A DNA stretch of 64,000 bases from Rhypophila decipiens (GCA_033297075.1 MU858055.1:186001-250000); one strand, 5' to 3'. Positions 46,977 to 58,878 are shown, counted from the first letter of the stretch. Notes: generated from the sequence alone by a model not told the origin. Made by a program: numbers and translations.

Positions 46977-47530
46977 GCAAGTCGGAAAAATCACCATTCA
47001 AGACATCCCAAGTGTGAAATTCAACATCTTGCCACTCTTCTTCTTCCCCATCTTCTTCTTGTTTTTGTTTCCGCCTCGTCTCTTGAACCTTGTTCGCAAA
47101 CGCCACCGAGGTATCGCTATAATCGACCCCTAACAGTCTCCCAGTCCAACCTTCTTCCCTCAGTGCAAAGAGCATGGACCCGTTTCCACACCCCAAGTCG
47201 ATCACACTGGCGGATTCTTTGGAAATTCGCCCAAACGCGCAGAGGTGAGGTTCTGCTTCGAGGGATTCTTCGCAGTCGACTTGTTCTTCTAGGAATTCCA
47301 CCATTTTGGTTTGCGCGTCGCTGTCGTCGAACCAGACTGTGCCTTCGTCCGTGGGGTTTTCGGCGTGGTTGGTTAGTTCGCTTTTGTAGAGGGAGTCCCA
47401 GCTTTTGGATGAAAAAAAGGGGGGGTTAGTTGGATTTGCTGACTTGATATGAAACGAGGCAGAGGGAAGTAACTTACTACTCCTTTGTCCCTAGCTCAGA
47501 GGGATCAAGATGCGCAGGCTTTTCTGCCAT
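46558..47530 (-). CDS. EFM4: eEF1A lysine methyltransferase EFM4 (See1), 298 aa
   Basis: Two exons on the minus strand, 47530-47478 and 47401-46558, joined in phase 2 to give LDPSELGTKEYWDSLYKSEL. This is the family's N-terminal signature. The SAM-binding motif I is VIDLGCGNGSML (about 84-95) and motif II is VDYSDTSV. A conserved WDIVLDKGTFDAI follows. The late part carries the GGIFLITSCNW motif. The seven-beta-strand methyltransferase modifies a lysine of translation elongation factor eEF1A in yeast. An uninterrupted 12-Gln run and an acidic stretch enlarge the region between motifs, making the protein longer than yeast Efm4. The first intron is 76 nt. Orthology is well supported by the N-terminal motif. 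Confidence 0.92.
46942..46977 (-). repeat. (CAA)12 trinucleotide repeat coding for 12 Gln
   Basis: Plus strand reads (TTG)12, minus strand (CAA)12, without interruption, inside EFM4. A pure repeat of this length is likely to vary in number between strains. Confidence 0.92.
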
Positions 47531-48406
47531 TTTGCTGGCTTGGTTTTGTTGTATGGTGTCTGGGTAGAGGTTTCGAGATAATCGCAAGATAGGTAGGTAA
47601 GGTAGGTAAGGTAGGTAGTCAAGAGTAGGTAACGTTGGGACAGTTGCTAGGACAGCTTGTGGTTTAGGAGAGGAAACAAGAATGCCAAGGTCCGTCTCCT
47701 GATATATCGTGATATTTTTTATTGAGACTAAAGCCGGCAGAACGATGGCCAAATACTGGTCGGTATGGTAAATAGTATGCGGTTGTCCTCCTCAACACGC
47801 GGGGTTGAAATCCATTGTTAATGATGGAGGGGTCGCAAATCTTCAAGCTTGGAGGAGTGGGGTTGAACTGTCAGTCCCAAAGAGGAAGGCGGTGAAGCCA
47901 ACATATCCCATGGAATATGGTGGGGTTCTTTCCCCCTCATTCATTCTGATTTCTGAATATGAATAATGATACGGAAATATACCCCAGAATCAAGAAAAGT
48001 TTATACACACAAGTCGGAAGGAAACAAGGGGAGAAAGAAGAACTGAAAAGATATAGTACTGTCATAATCCATCGTAAGATGACAAAGGTCCCTAATGGTA
48101 GAGATCCCATGCCCCGTCCTTGGGCGTGACATTCAGAGCCACATCTCCATCATGGTATCATCATGCTGCTGCCATGTCCCAGATCCATTACTATTACTTG
48201 CTAGCCAACCAAAGAAGAAGAGCAAGTGGTAATGGAGTGTGTGCGACTGCATTCTTTCTCGCCTGGCCGTCCAAAACTTCATCATGCATTCGCTCGCTCA
48301 GAAAGATGAACCGTCCTTCCATCCATCGACATGTGTCCCTTCCTGTCCGAAAAAATGAAGATCGAACAGGATTCCTGTCCTCGCCTGGTTGCCGAAGTGC
48401 CATCTA
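47531..48406. other. 876-bp intergenic region, no gene seen
   Basis: Upstream region of EFM4 and 3' flank of the Gln-rich gene, both minus strand. A GGTAGGTAA tandem array is at 47588-47632. If the Gln-rich gene has a further 3' exon, it would fall in 48250-48400. Confidence 0.5.
47588..47632 (+). repeat. TAGGTAGGTAAGG short tandem array
   Basis: Three 9-10 bp units of aggtaggta and a later single copy, 58-102 bp upstream of the EFM4 start codon. On the EFM4 sense strand this reads as repeated TACCTACC, a motif that recurs upstream of genes elsewhere in the window. Confidence 0.75.
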
Positions 48407-51400
48407 TCACAGAGTCCAGACCGGCGCTTTGACCAGAATATGGCGACCTCTTACCTCGACCCCAACAAATCCAGCAAATCTTACTTTTCCAGAGTCTTTC
48501 GGAGGTACGGATGGTGCAGAGGAACCGGCTGTATACAAGTGTTAGTAATACTGACATAGTATGCAATTTCTGTTATTTGACTCTGAACTTACCAGCCCGT
48601 TGCTTGTCACCTCGTCGATCCTTGGAGTCTTTAGCGGGGCCATCCTCGCCCTGGGCGCTCTCCTCGCTGACGTCGGAAGAACGTGTCTCTAGGGCAGGGA
48701 GGCCAGCCTTCTCAATCTCCATAATCTCAGGCATAACCTGCTGCTCGGGCAGTGGGTACACAATGGCAACGTCTCTGCTCTCCAACGGGAGGTTGCTCGT
48801 GATACCCACGGCCAGCTCGACGATCATACTAGCGCTACCGTCAACGCCGGCGGGTGGTGGGTCAGTAAGATGTTGGAACAGACATGCCGTGAGGTTGCTT
48901 GTTGCTCGTCGAGTAAAGTCGGTTCTGTGGTTTGCGCTCTCGCCACTCCGTAAAACGTCCTGCAAGCCCTCGAGTGTCGCCATTCTCCAGTTCACAACCT
49001 TGCTTGTCAGTGCGTCAAACTCTTCCTGGCTATTCATTGTGTAGCTGAAGTTCCTGATGTTGTGCTCTATTGTCTTGAGTTGTCTGCTCAGCTCGGGCTC
49101 CAATCCGGGGTGAAAACAGCGGTTGAAGATCTCCTCTACCACCCAGCGGGTGATGACAGCCCGACCAACTGCCGTCATCTCCTGTTTGCCTGTCTTGATC
49201 GCATCTACACTGACAAAAGGGACCAGCCATGATGGCAAGGTCACCCAGTCCTTCCGGATATTGAAAGACAGGTTGGTGATGGCGCCGTTCAGCCGGTTGA
49301 AACGTGTCGTGTACTCGCTGTCGTCGAGGGACGTCCGACTCTGCGACATGCGTTGGTTGGCGATGGCATTCTGAAGCTGCTCCACCTGCCCGGTGAGTTG
49401 TTCGATTTCCTTCTTTCCGTCGAAATATAGCCGCTTGACGTTCTTATACTTGGTCACTGTGGCAGCAATGGGTGTGTTAGCTCAATTGGCCAATCATTTG
49501 ACAGACAACGAGGAGGTTATTCACCAAGTTCCTTGAAGGCCTTCTCTGGGTCTTCGCCACCACCTGTAGTCGTTGAAGGCTGAGGGCTGTTGCGACCTTG
49601 AATGTCTCCAGGGCCCTCGAACTGTTGTCTATCCTGCCCTGGTCCTGGACGAAAGTTGGGGGTTTGGCCCACTGCGCCTGGGGGTTGGGGTAGTGGGTTC
49701 ATGTTGGGCTGCTGGCTTTGTCGATAGCTCGGTGGGGGGCCGGGTGGTGGCTGGGCCTTTTCCGTCTCTTGGGAGCGCCGAGGCGGGGGAGGGCCGCCTG
49801 CTGGTGGGGCCATGTCTTGCGGCTGCTGCTGCTGTTGTGGGGACTGAGCCTGGGCCGAAGGCGGGTTGTGATGTTGGACGTGGATATCCTGGTTCTGTGC
49901 CTGAGGTGGATAGCTGTGAGCCGGGGAGCTCTGCGTCGGCTGGACGTTTGTGATGGAACGCTGGTCTAACTCGTTGACGGGCGATTCGCGCGACAATTGC
50001 GAGATGGTCTCGGCGTTTTGCTGCTGCGGGTTGGTCAAATGCCCAGACACTGGCTGGTTTCCGCCCTGATAGTGGATATGTTGCTGGTGTTGGAGCTGGA
50101 GCTGCTGCTGCGCAAACTGATACTGCTCCTGCGAGGGATCAAAGACGCTTTGCCGGTATTGTTGACGCTGGTGCTGAGCCTCGGGAGAAATGTTGCCCTG
50201 TGATTGAAGATGGGATTGCTGGCGGTACCCAAGCTCGTCAGCTGAGTACGGGGAATTATCCGAGTCTGAAGGAGGGACAGGTCGAATAGTGGGGTTGTGA
50301 GGATCCTGGTGGTTTGGCCGGTGCAGCTCCTGCTCCGGATTCACGATATATTGGTCCCGAAATTCGCCGCTGCCTTGAAGAGGAGACGGTTGGGATGGTG
50401 GGCCTTGGGCTTGCCAATCTGGATGCTGCTCGAGCGAAATTTGGGAGACGCCGGTCCTGATGCTTGGGGGAGGGGGAGGTTGGCTCACCCTCTTGGAGGA
50501 TCTACGGTCCAGGCCGCTATGATAGCTCTGTGAATTGCTGTAATGATGAGACGAGTCGGCTGTTTTGCTCGACGACGAACCGCTCAAGATATTTTTAATA
50601 AGCTTTCGGGTTGACTGCTTTTTGGGAGGTTGCGGTAGCGGTTGGTCCTGAAGATGTTGATGTTGCTGGAGTTGTTGCTGACCGACAAGATGCTGGTGGG
50701 ATTGGGGGATGAGGGGTGGGGAGAAGTTGGGGTTGTTGCTCCCGGTCGCAGCAGAGAGGTCCTCAAAGGAAGTCGCACCAAAATCTTGAGCTTGATGCTG
50801 CTGTTGTTGCGGGGAGAATTGTTGCGAGTTTTGCTGTTGGTGACGAGGCGATAGCTGGTGTTGCTGTTGCTGTTGCTGTTGCTGTTGTTGCTGCTGCTGC
50901 TGGTGGAGGTGTTGTTGCTGTTGAAGTTGGTGGAGCTGCTGCTGTTGCTGCTGCTGTAGAAAGGCGGCGGCGGCAGAAGAGTTGGTGGGTGAGATTTGCT
51001 GCTGCTGCTGCTGTGGGGTGTAGCGGTGCGACTGCGACCGGGTGACCTGGTCGCTGTAGTCAGTGGTGTCGCGATGGCGCGAGTCAAGAGCACCCGTCAC
51101 CGTGTTTGAATGTTGCAATTGAGAAAAGGTGGGAGCACGGCCGTTTGCAGCAGGACTCTGGTTATTGTAGATATTGGCCAGGTGCGGCGGTGGTTGAGGT
51201 GCTTGGCTGTTGTCACCGGGGACCTGAACCTGAAAAGATTCGCTTGAGCTGAATGCTGGATTTGACAAGGCTGAAGAAGGGTTTGCTGCAGCGCCTGCAC
51301 TGGCGCTCGCACTCAAACTCCCGGGGGCAGTGGGAGGGTTGGATGGGTTGGATGGGCTCGCAGCTGTTGCCGCTGGTGAGATGGGGACACCTGAATTCGG

Positions 51401-51484
51401 ACCTGGACTCGACTCATCAATTGTCGACCCGACCAGATTGTGCTGAGAGCGGTTTGTTTTGCCAGCCCGGTAGAACGGCATCAT
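48407..51484 (-). CDS. Polyglutamine-rich protein with conserved helical C-terminal domain, about 981 aa, function unknown
   Basis: Exons on the minus strand: 51484-49525, 49456-48593 and 48528-48407. They join in phase 1 each time (FKELGVTKYKNVKRL, then RAGSSAPSVPP). The first ~650 residues are low complexity. They comprise Ser/Pro/Ala-rich parts, Gln/His-rich blocks at about 155-250 with runs up to 14 Gln, then more Gln/Pro-rich sequence. The C-terminal part starts with a coiled coil (KKEIEQLTGQVEQLQNA). It continues into a helical, probably conserved domain (WVTLPSWLVPFVSVDAIKTG, ITRWVVEEIFNRCFHPGL). I do not recognise the family. The 3' end is uncertain: a second strong donor (GTCGAGGTAAGA) inside the last exon could give a different C-terminus. 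Confidence 0.75.
50845..51015 (-). repeat. CAA/CAG-rich polyglutamine-coding tract
   Basis: Mixed CAA and CAG codons with occasional CAC/CAT (His) and Leu codons, coding the Gln/His blocks of the gene at 48407-51484. Codon mixing suggests an old, stabilised tract, unlike the pure CAA run in EFM4. Confidence 0.85.
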
Positions 51485-54400
51485 ATAAGAGATTCGAGCA
51501 AGTGTTTTCAGAAAGCAAACAGCCCCTTGGAGGGGGGAAAAGGGTGGGATGGACCTGTCGATTGACCGTCTTTGCTCACGGGGACGCTGCGCTACCCTTT
51601 TTTTTTGGCCTCTGAAATTTGACGCGATGCGACCGAAAGTTTGCCGGTGCTTTGTGCTTGCTCACAAGACTGAAGAGACGACAGGCGACAGGCAACAGGC
51701 GACATCCAAGTTCCCTCGGGTCAATCAAGCTCGACAACCTAAAAGGGGCCAGTTAGACTTGCGAGCTTTGGGGGGCGTGGATCCCGAAAGTGGCTGATGG
51801 CCGCCGGTCTGATGGGGCGGCAGGCTAGATGAGTTCTGGTCTTGACGTGTTCATGGACAGGAGGGATCTCCACGGGAATCCCATCAAGGGTCTTTCTTTG
51901 TGCTGGTATTCAAGCTGCCCGCGGACCTAGTAGAATGCTTAACTGTGTAGAAGACGGGCGGGGGTATATCGGTGCATGTGTACCGAATAGCAGCCGCAGT
52001 GATAGGGGACGGATATGAATAATGGAAGCGTGATTGAATGGCACAATGGGGAAAATGCGAGCCTAATACTCCGTATTTGGCGCAAAAAGGCCGCAAGGAC
52101 AAAAGTGCAGTGCAAAAGGATTGGGATGAGACCAATGCGATGCGTGAGTACTCACTATAATACACACTTCCTATACGGATACTGGGGTCCAAAGCAGGAC
52201 AACATGAAGCGTGATGGGAATCAAGACCAACGACTGGTGAAAAAAAGCTATAATACCATCCGGGTCCCGGTCACACGTCTCAAGAAGTAACAAGCCAGGA
52301 ATTAGTGTTGACGATGCTGCTTTGGTCTCTCCGTTTGCTCCGGCTCGGATCGGTAAATTTTCCTCACTAGCTGTAGGCTTTCAGGGCTGAAACCTCGGGA
52401 AGTATCAATACAAGGAGCAACGATATCGAGACTGAGTTTGGAGCCCACCTGCTTCTCTGTGTGTGGTTCAGGAAGTCGAAAGGCAGGAAGAATCATTCAT
52501 ACCTTTCCTTCGTAATGGCAATACCCGAGACGACGAAACGAGGAAGGGAACTATCGTGATTTCAATACGGATAGTCTCGCAAAGGAGTATCTTTCCGACT
52601 ATCCGTACACGCCCTCTTGACCCCTTTCTCAGGCGCAGTCAAGTGCATCCATCGCGACTTTTGGTCCAATGAGGAAACCATATTCGACATGGGTGTTTAT
52701 GGTTACGGGAGTAGAAACGTTGGTTGGTGGGGCTGTGCTGCCGTCGCCGACATCAAAGATTGACACCTGAGCACAGAATACCGAGTACAGATATGGACTT
52801 AAATCCGATGCGAAGAAAGATTTACATTATTTACGTCGGAGATGAAAGAGCTTCCTGAGATCTCACCTCCGAACCATCATACTCTTATACTGTATCTTTA
52901 TCCGTGTACAAATATCGGTATCAGTAGGTACTTGTCAACTTGAATACAGATGGTGGGGTGTGTGCTTGATTCATCTTGGTGGGGGAGCTGGATATCAACT
53001 GCAGCAAGCTGAAGCGCAGGGAATACAACCCGAAAGATAACCATGCCCTTTCAATGCTCCAGCTCTCTGGGTATGAGTAAATTTGTGCAATATATCTACC
53101 CAGAGAGGAAACGACCATGGAAAGCTGATCGAGTATATCAGATTTTGGTGTAGCAGTTATGAGCTTTATGGTTCTTATGTCCTGGTTGATTACCACATTA
53201 CCATACTGACCTATATTTAGTACCTGACGATGGAATATCCACTCACGTCATCTTTTGGGACAGTACCGTACCTGGCGGCGGATCTCACGTATATCTTGGC
53301 ACCATCTACATCAACCGGTACTGAGTTTGGGTATATTTCATGATATCTGGGCCGCCGGTTATCCATTGTGCTCGTCTTTCATGCTTCTCTTTGTCCCGTA
53401 TCGGCTCGCGGCGCACGTTTTTCTTGGTCTGTGATAAGACCCCTGAATAAGACAGACGCATCTGGACCTGAGAGGTATACGGCATCTAGCTGAGTAAGAA
53501 AATAACTTCGTTCTGACATGGAACACGAACTTGTGGCTCATCAAGCCCTGTCATGTGACGCATTATTCATCCTGAGTGACGATGTTGTGGTTGTGCGTAT
53601 GGAGCTATCAGGTAACAGAGTCGAGGCATATATGAGTGTCTTGAGGAAAACAGGAGCCACTGGGTTAGGTCTCCCCGCGATGTATGAGATCCAGGAACCG
53701 TTATCGATCAAGAAATTCAACACAGGTAACGCTTTCCATTCGTAAAGATCCTCAACTCACGATCATTGGCGGGGCAAGCCATGGCATTCTGTGCCACGGC
53801 GAAGAAAAAGCCTACCGCTGCTACACGCAGGTACGGATGTTACCAGGCCTGGACCCAACCAACTCCCGGAGTAGCACGGCTAGATGCATAGATTGGCGAT
53901 ATGTGTACAGGAAGTTTCCTTCCTCGGAGCCTCTTACCTACGGGAGAATGCAGCTCCTAAAATAGCAGCGGCTCCTGAGTTCTGTCTGTGTTTAGTAGGA
54001 CGTATGGGATAAGTGGTACTTGTCTCCCCAGATCAAGTCGGTCACACTCGAAATATAGTTGACCCCGAATTTTCAGTCTCTGGTGGTCTGTGGCTAGTAA
54101 GAGGAGCTTCATACTAGATGGGAAACCGTATGAATCCATCTTATAACAAGGCGGGCTAATAAAAACTCCGCCTTGTCGAGCTTGAAGTACTGGACCTCAC
54201 TAGTAGGGGTAAGCATCCTTCCCTTTCGCCATCAGAACTCTGAGAAAAATGGATATGTGCTCATACTGCAAGGGGACGATGATGCGGTGACTGTATAACC
54301 TAATTCTGGCCGCAACCCATAGAGCCTGGTGTCGTCTGGCGAGCAGCCATCGCTGAGGATTCGCCAGGTTCTCCAATTGTTACGGAAAGGGAGATACATG

Positions 54401-55453
54401 AGCCCTTTCCATGAGAGCAGCACCGAATGATTTGGCAATCCGAGAACGTACCCACACATGCCTTCTAGTCCTGTTGAGCTCCGGCACTGGGAAGCAACTT
54501 CAGTATGGCATGAGGAGGAGCTGGTCTCCTGCACGGACAGGACCTGGGAAAAGTCTCCTATCGCCGGCAGCTGTATTCTTGAAAGAGAAAAGAAAGTCAG
54601 TTACCTAGACCACTCGGCTGGAAATTGAACTTCTTTGAAAGAACTCGGTCGTCGTCATTATGCGAAAGACTGAACTTGGGCGACTCATTCGACAGCTCTT
54701 TTGCGCGGGAGAAGGAAAAGGGAAGAAATCTTGAATTTCTGATTCGAGGGGGCTTTTATACTGGTTTCATCCCGAGATTCAGCCGTACAAGATATTCTCT
54801 GGCCGGGTGCTGAGGAAGGACGAGACTCTTCCTTCCCTTTCGCAATCGGGATTGAAAATGAAGATGCTCCGCATCGGTGAGGTAAGGGTCCACCTCCTTT
54901 CCTCCCGTGATGGCCAAGGGAAACAACGATATCTGATCATCCATCGTACCTTGCTCTTAGGGGTAGACCCAAATCTTCCGGTATGCTAAGGAGACATTTG
55001 GTTTTGCCCTCTCCGCAAACACCGCCAGCCCGACATTGTGAAGCCTTGTCAGCGAATTTTGGACAACGCTCAAACGAGACAACAAGAAGGGGTTGTTAGA
55101 ACCACACACAAATTCCAATTCCCGAGAAGGGACGGCCATCGAAGGGAGCCGAAAGCCAAGAAATCACCTTCTGGGTGCTTATACCGAGAGCCAATACTAG
55201 CTGACACGCCCTCTTGCTTGTGGCTTCGTAGTTCTTGGTGTTTGGAGCTCGTGATCAAAGAATAACATCCCCAGGTAGACCCACGATGCACGTAGTTGCA
55301 CCCGATGGAGTGTTGAACGGCAACCAGTCACCACAAGAACCCTTGCAGCATGACTTTATTTAATATTCTCCGGGTTCTATATGTACAGTAGTCCCGCCCA
55401 GATTGGTCTTCGTGGCCCAAATCGTCTCTCGTCTCTTCTTCCACGGAATCTGT
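51485..55453. other. 4-kb gene-poor region, no gene seen
   Basis: No open frame above about 120 codons carries a recognisable motif, and I could not build a convincing spliced gene. A TACTCCGTA nonamer is at 52067-52075. The first ~300 bp is the upstream region of the Gln-rich gene. No transposon termini, tRNA or long repeat was recognised. A non-coding transcript or a decayed gene cannot be excluded. Confidence 0.5.
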
Positions 55454-56113
55454 TCAAGCAAGAGGGTAAGAGGTCTCGGGAAGGGCTTCGAGGTGCTTTC
55501 GGTGGTGTTCATTTGCCTGCAAACAACCAATGGTTAGCCAATTGTACCAAAAGCTGCCATAGAGCCTGAACTGGTTGCTGTTGGCGTACAAAAGGGAGCC
55601 CGCAGTAGCCGCAAGTGCAGATCTCGGGCTTGTCCGTGTTGATATAGATTTTGGGATGACCGGCCGGACCACCGCCGCCGTCGCAAGCAACAACACGATC
55701 GTGCGTCCAGCGTACGGGTTCCTTGTGGATCAGCTCAATGGCGGCATATGGTTGTGGCTATGGAGTGTCAACCCCTCGTCGTTAGCTCTCCTGCGTATCT
55801 CAATAAGACCAAGAAATGGCTCTCTCGATCAACGGACCTGAACAGAGAAGTCGGTTTGTTCGAACCGAGGACCGGTCATCGCCTCTGATCGTGGTTTTTG
55901 GCTGCGGGCCCAGAGTCCTGTGCGGTTAGGGGCCTGCTGGAGCTCCGTGGGCAGTGACGTCTCGGGGGCCTGGGTCACGGTGCCCGTCTCTGACTTCGGG
56001 GCCGGAACTGCCGTCGTCGCTTCCAATTGACGGGGTGTGGTAGTGAAAGACCGCTGGAGGGCCGCGTACTGGCGCGACAGCCTCTGCGCTACCCGCAATC
56101 GTGAGGCATACAT
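55454..56113 (-). CDS. Mitochondrial complex I zinc-binding subunit NDUFS6/NUMM, 168 aa
   Basis: Exons on the minus strand: 56113-55838, 55757-55590 and 55516-55454, all phase 0. I choose the ATG at 56113 because it opens a typical mitochondrial presequence ([19 protein letters not shown]: basic, hydroxylated, no acid), rather than the in-frame ATG 87 nt upstream. The C-terminal part is the zf-CHCC domain. It has zinc ligands in [14 protein letters not shown] and [12 protein letters not shown]: Cys, His, then the two Cys of CGYC. The last exon ends the domain with [13 protein letters not shown]6 sits in the N-module of NADH:ubiquinone oxidoreductase and is needed late in its assembly. The gene is head to head with the MPP6-type gene. 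Confidence 0.94.
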
Positions 56114-56618
56114 TTTGGTAGTGGTGGTGGTTGCGGAGCGGAGCAGCGAACTGGAGACTCGTCCTGACGGATTGAGGTTCGAGCTTGGAGCTTCACTCAC
56201 GGTGTTGACCCGGCTGAACCTCGGGTCTCCGGTGCAAGGAATTGGTTTCGTTACGTAAACGTGTGCGTATTCTTTTATCCATACGGTATTGGGCTGTTAC
56301 CGGTACAGAATGCGGCTGAATGCACTATCCTGGCCCAAGCTCACAGCTGGCACCTGAATGGACTGGTCCGTGCGCTTATCCGCCTTATCAGATCGAAACC
56401 AACGCCAAAGCTTCCAGACTTTTTTGGGATTTGAGCATTTCGTTCGCGAAAACGGCATCGTTCTCCCCACGTCATTTTGAGTTTCTCGCAAGTCGCGTAT
56501 CTACAACGATTGCATAAATTCGTGCTTCCTCATATTTAGGACTGACCATAAGTTCTTACGGATCACGAACCCTCGCCAAATTCATTTCTATTCTCAACAC
56601 GGTCGGATACTTGACATC
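56114..56618. promoter_or_regulatory. Shared upstream region of NDUFS6 and MPP6-type gene
   Basis: 505 bp between divergent start codons, the shortest bidirectional promoter in the window. An ATTGG (inverse CCAAT) is visible near 56287. No other element recognised. Confidence 0.5.
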
Positions 56619-57521
56619 ATGGGTCGACCCTCTCTGCCACTGTCGCAGGCAGCGACCCCGAAGGCCATGTCTTCTCGTCTAATGACAATGAAGTTCATGC
56701 AGAGAGGTGCAGCTGTAAACGCATCTGCTTCAGATGCCGCCTCTCCCACCACCCCCAGAACCGACGATGAAGGGTCTGCTTCTAAGCGTCGCAAACTCTC
56801 GCGTGCGTCTGCGCCTGACACTCCCAACACGCCGGCTACACCGCTTTATGATCAAAAGGCCATTCAGGCTGCCATGGAAGAAGAGGATAAGAAACGGAAA
56901 GCTGCCATTGAGAGACGTGCTGCTGAACTGGGTGATTCGCACTGGGTTCTGGATGGCTTTTCCGCGTCAACCAAGACCACGGCAGCTAAGACGTTGAATA
57001 TTGTTCAAGTTGGGTTTGCGCAGATTGACTCGGTGGTGGTGTCGGGAGAAAACACAGATTCGCCTGGAGGCGAGACTATTCCCGCACCGGCCCGTTTTCG
57101 GCAGTTCAACATGAAGAAGTCAAAGGTATGTTCTCTATTGGTGACAAGACCAAGGTGACATCGGCTGAAATGATAATTGAAATCATAACAGGACGAGGAT
57201 GATGATAGCTCAGATTCCAGCGAGGATTCCGACCAAGCCTCCTTGCAAGAAGCAAATGACGAACCGGATCGCGGTCGCCGAAGTTCCGTAAACGACTCAG
57301 GCCGCAAGCGAGCGAGATCCAGCTTGTCAGCCAAGAGAGACGAGAAAATTAGAAAGTCTCAAGAACTCGCCAGGGAAAGACGGAAGAAAGAGGTCAACCT
57401 GAACAAACTGACTTCGCTATCAGCCGGCGGTCCCCCGCAAGACCAGTCTCCAAAGTTTGGCTGTCGCATCTGTGGAAAACCTGGGCACAAGGTCGTCGAT
57501 TGCCCCAGAAAGCGCAAATAG
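56619..57521 (+). CDS. MPP6-type exosome cofactor with C-terminal CCHC zinc knuckle, 278 aa
   Basis: Two exons, 56619-57125 and 57192-57521, phase 0. Residues about 15-35 (KAMSSRLMTMKFMQRG) match the N-terminal signature of M-phase phosphoprotein 6, and DSHWVLDGF near 105 fits the second conserved patch. An acidic Ser/Asp/Glu stretch, a Lys/Arg-rich helix and then a zinc knuckle CRICGKPGHKVVDC (CX2CX4HX4C) close the protein, with a basic end. Mpp6 binds the nuclear RNA exosome, recruits the Mtr4 helicase and binds RNA. The knuckle is of the retroviral-type fold found in the TRAMP proteins Air1/2. Yeast Mpp6 (about 186 aa) has none that I know of. The CCHC is plainly in frame after the intron. 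Confidence 0.82.
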
Positions 57522-58841
57522 AACCGGGACTCGTATATCCCGGATGGCCCACTTCTGTCTGACAGTACATGAGGGGCTGGCGTGTTAGTTTTGATATGTC
57601 TTGTAAGAACAGATTTGGCTCCTTGAACGGACGTGAAAATGGGGCGTGGAAATGCGCAGTACGTGTGTGCGATGGTCCTTACTGGGCTTGTCAAGGTACT
57701 TTTACACCCCATTCATTGCTTGCTGAATATCCTTCCTGACCACCCAGCTCGAAAATAGGTCTGCTGTTTTGAAAATGGTTTGTAAGTCAACGAGACCAAT
57801 CCCCCCCAGCCCACCAGCAGGGAGTACTATGCCGATTCTCCCATGTCACTCATCCATCCTGCTCTGCGAAGGCCTGCTTTGGAACACCACGATTCTGGCT
57901 CCTCGGTAGTGCGCAGGCCTACCGGTGGATGCAGATGAACGTCCGACACATCCGCCGGGGAATAAATACCGACGGAGGATCAAGTCGGTATGAATGGCCG
58001 CCTTGTCACATTCCCAGGACATGAAACCGGCACTAGAGAGCGGGGGTGGTGTTGGTTGTTGGTGGCACAACCACTTCCGGAGACTGTGTGAAAGCAAAGG
58101 TTCTCCTAATTCCCTCACTACCGCGAGATACACGAAGAATTGCAGCATTTCCTACGTTTCTTGTTTATGATGATTCTTTGAAGATTGTCTTTTCCGGTCC
58201 CTGGCCCGTTGCTTGGCCTGGTTTAGACGGGCATAAAGTAGGACCGAGAATACGATTGAATGCATGAGGAGGGAATGTGATGAAGCTGCATGACGACGGC
58301 TCAAAGGAAGCAACAACTCCTTCGTGGATGGCACACGTTATAGTTGATGTGTGCCAGAATTCGAAGGTATTCCTGTTGTCTCTGGCAGTAAGCGAAGCCA
58401 GCCAGCATCTGTGCTGCTGAAACCCATGGGCTACGTTGATATGGTTGAAAGGGGGTGGTTGATGGCATCTTATACCACAAGTCAGGCAGAAACGGCTGCA
58501 TGCAGGTCGACGCTTTTGCCGCCGTCCAGAGCATTCGAGCCGCGAGGCTACAATTGTGCTGCAGCCCCACACCCCTTGCAAGCGGGTGACTGTCCGCGCC
58601 GTGGTCGACGAGAGCCGGGTAAAGTCTACGAACCTGGCTGAAGTTGTCTGGGATTTCCCAAGAGGGTGGCACGATGCGGGACGTTTTGGGATACACTCTC
58701 GGTCTGGGTAGTGCCTTGCCGTTGTTCCATTGTGGGGGGCGGGCCCTTGGAGAGCCAGCCGTTGGATTCTTGTTTCAATGCCAGACTTGTCAGAGGCGCA
58801 AACGTTGAGGCGTGGACTTTTGCTCTCGTTTTCGATATTTG

Positions 58842-58878
58842 TTGCGAGAGGGAATTCATGCGCGATTCCCTCTCGCAA
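58842..58878. repeat. Perfect 14-bp inverted repeat, 9-nt loop
   Basis: Arm TTGCGAGAGGGAAT (58842-58855) is the exact reverse complement of ATTCCCTCTCGCAA (58865-58878). The loop is 58856-58864. Would form a stable hairpin as RNA or cruciform. Confidence 0.92.

Noticed and set aside
56114..56200. Upstream in-frame ATG for NDUFS6 at 56200
   Set aside because: The ATG at 56113 opens a clear mitochondrial presequence; the extra 29 residues are Ser/Thr-rich and would bury it.
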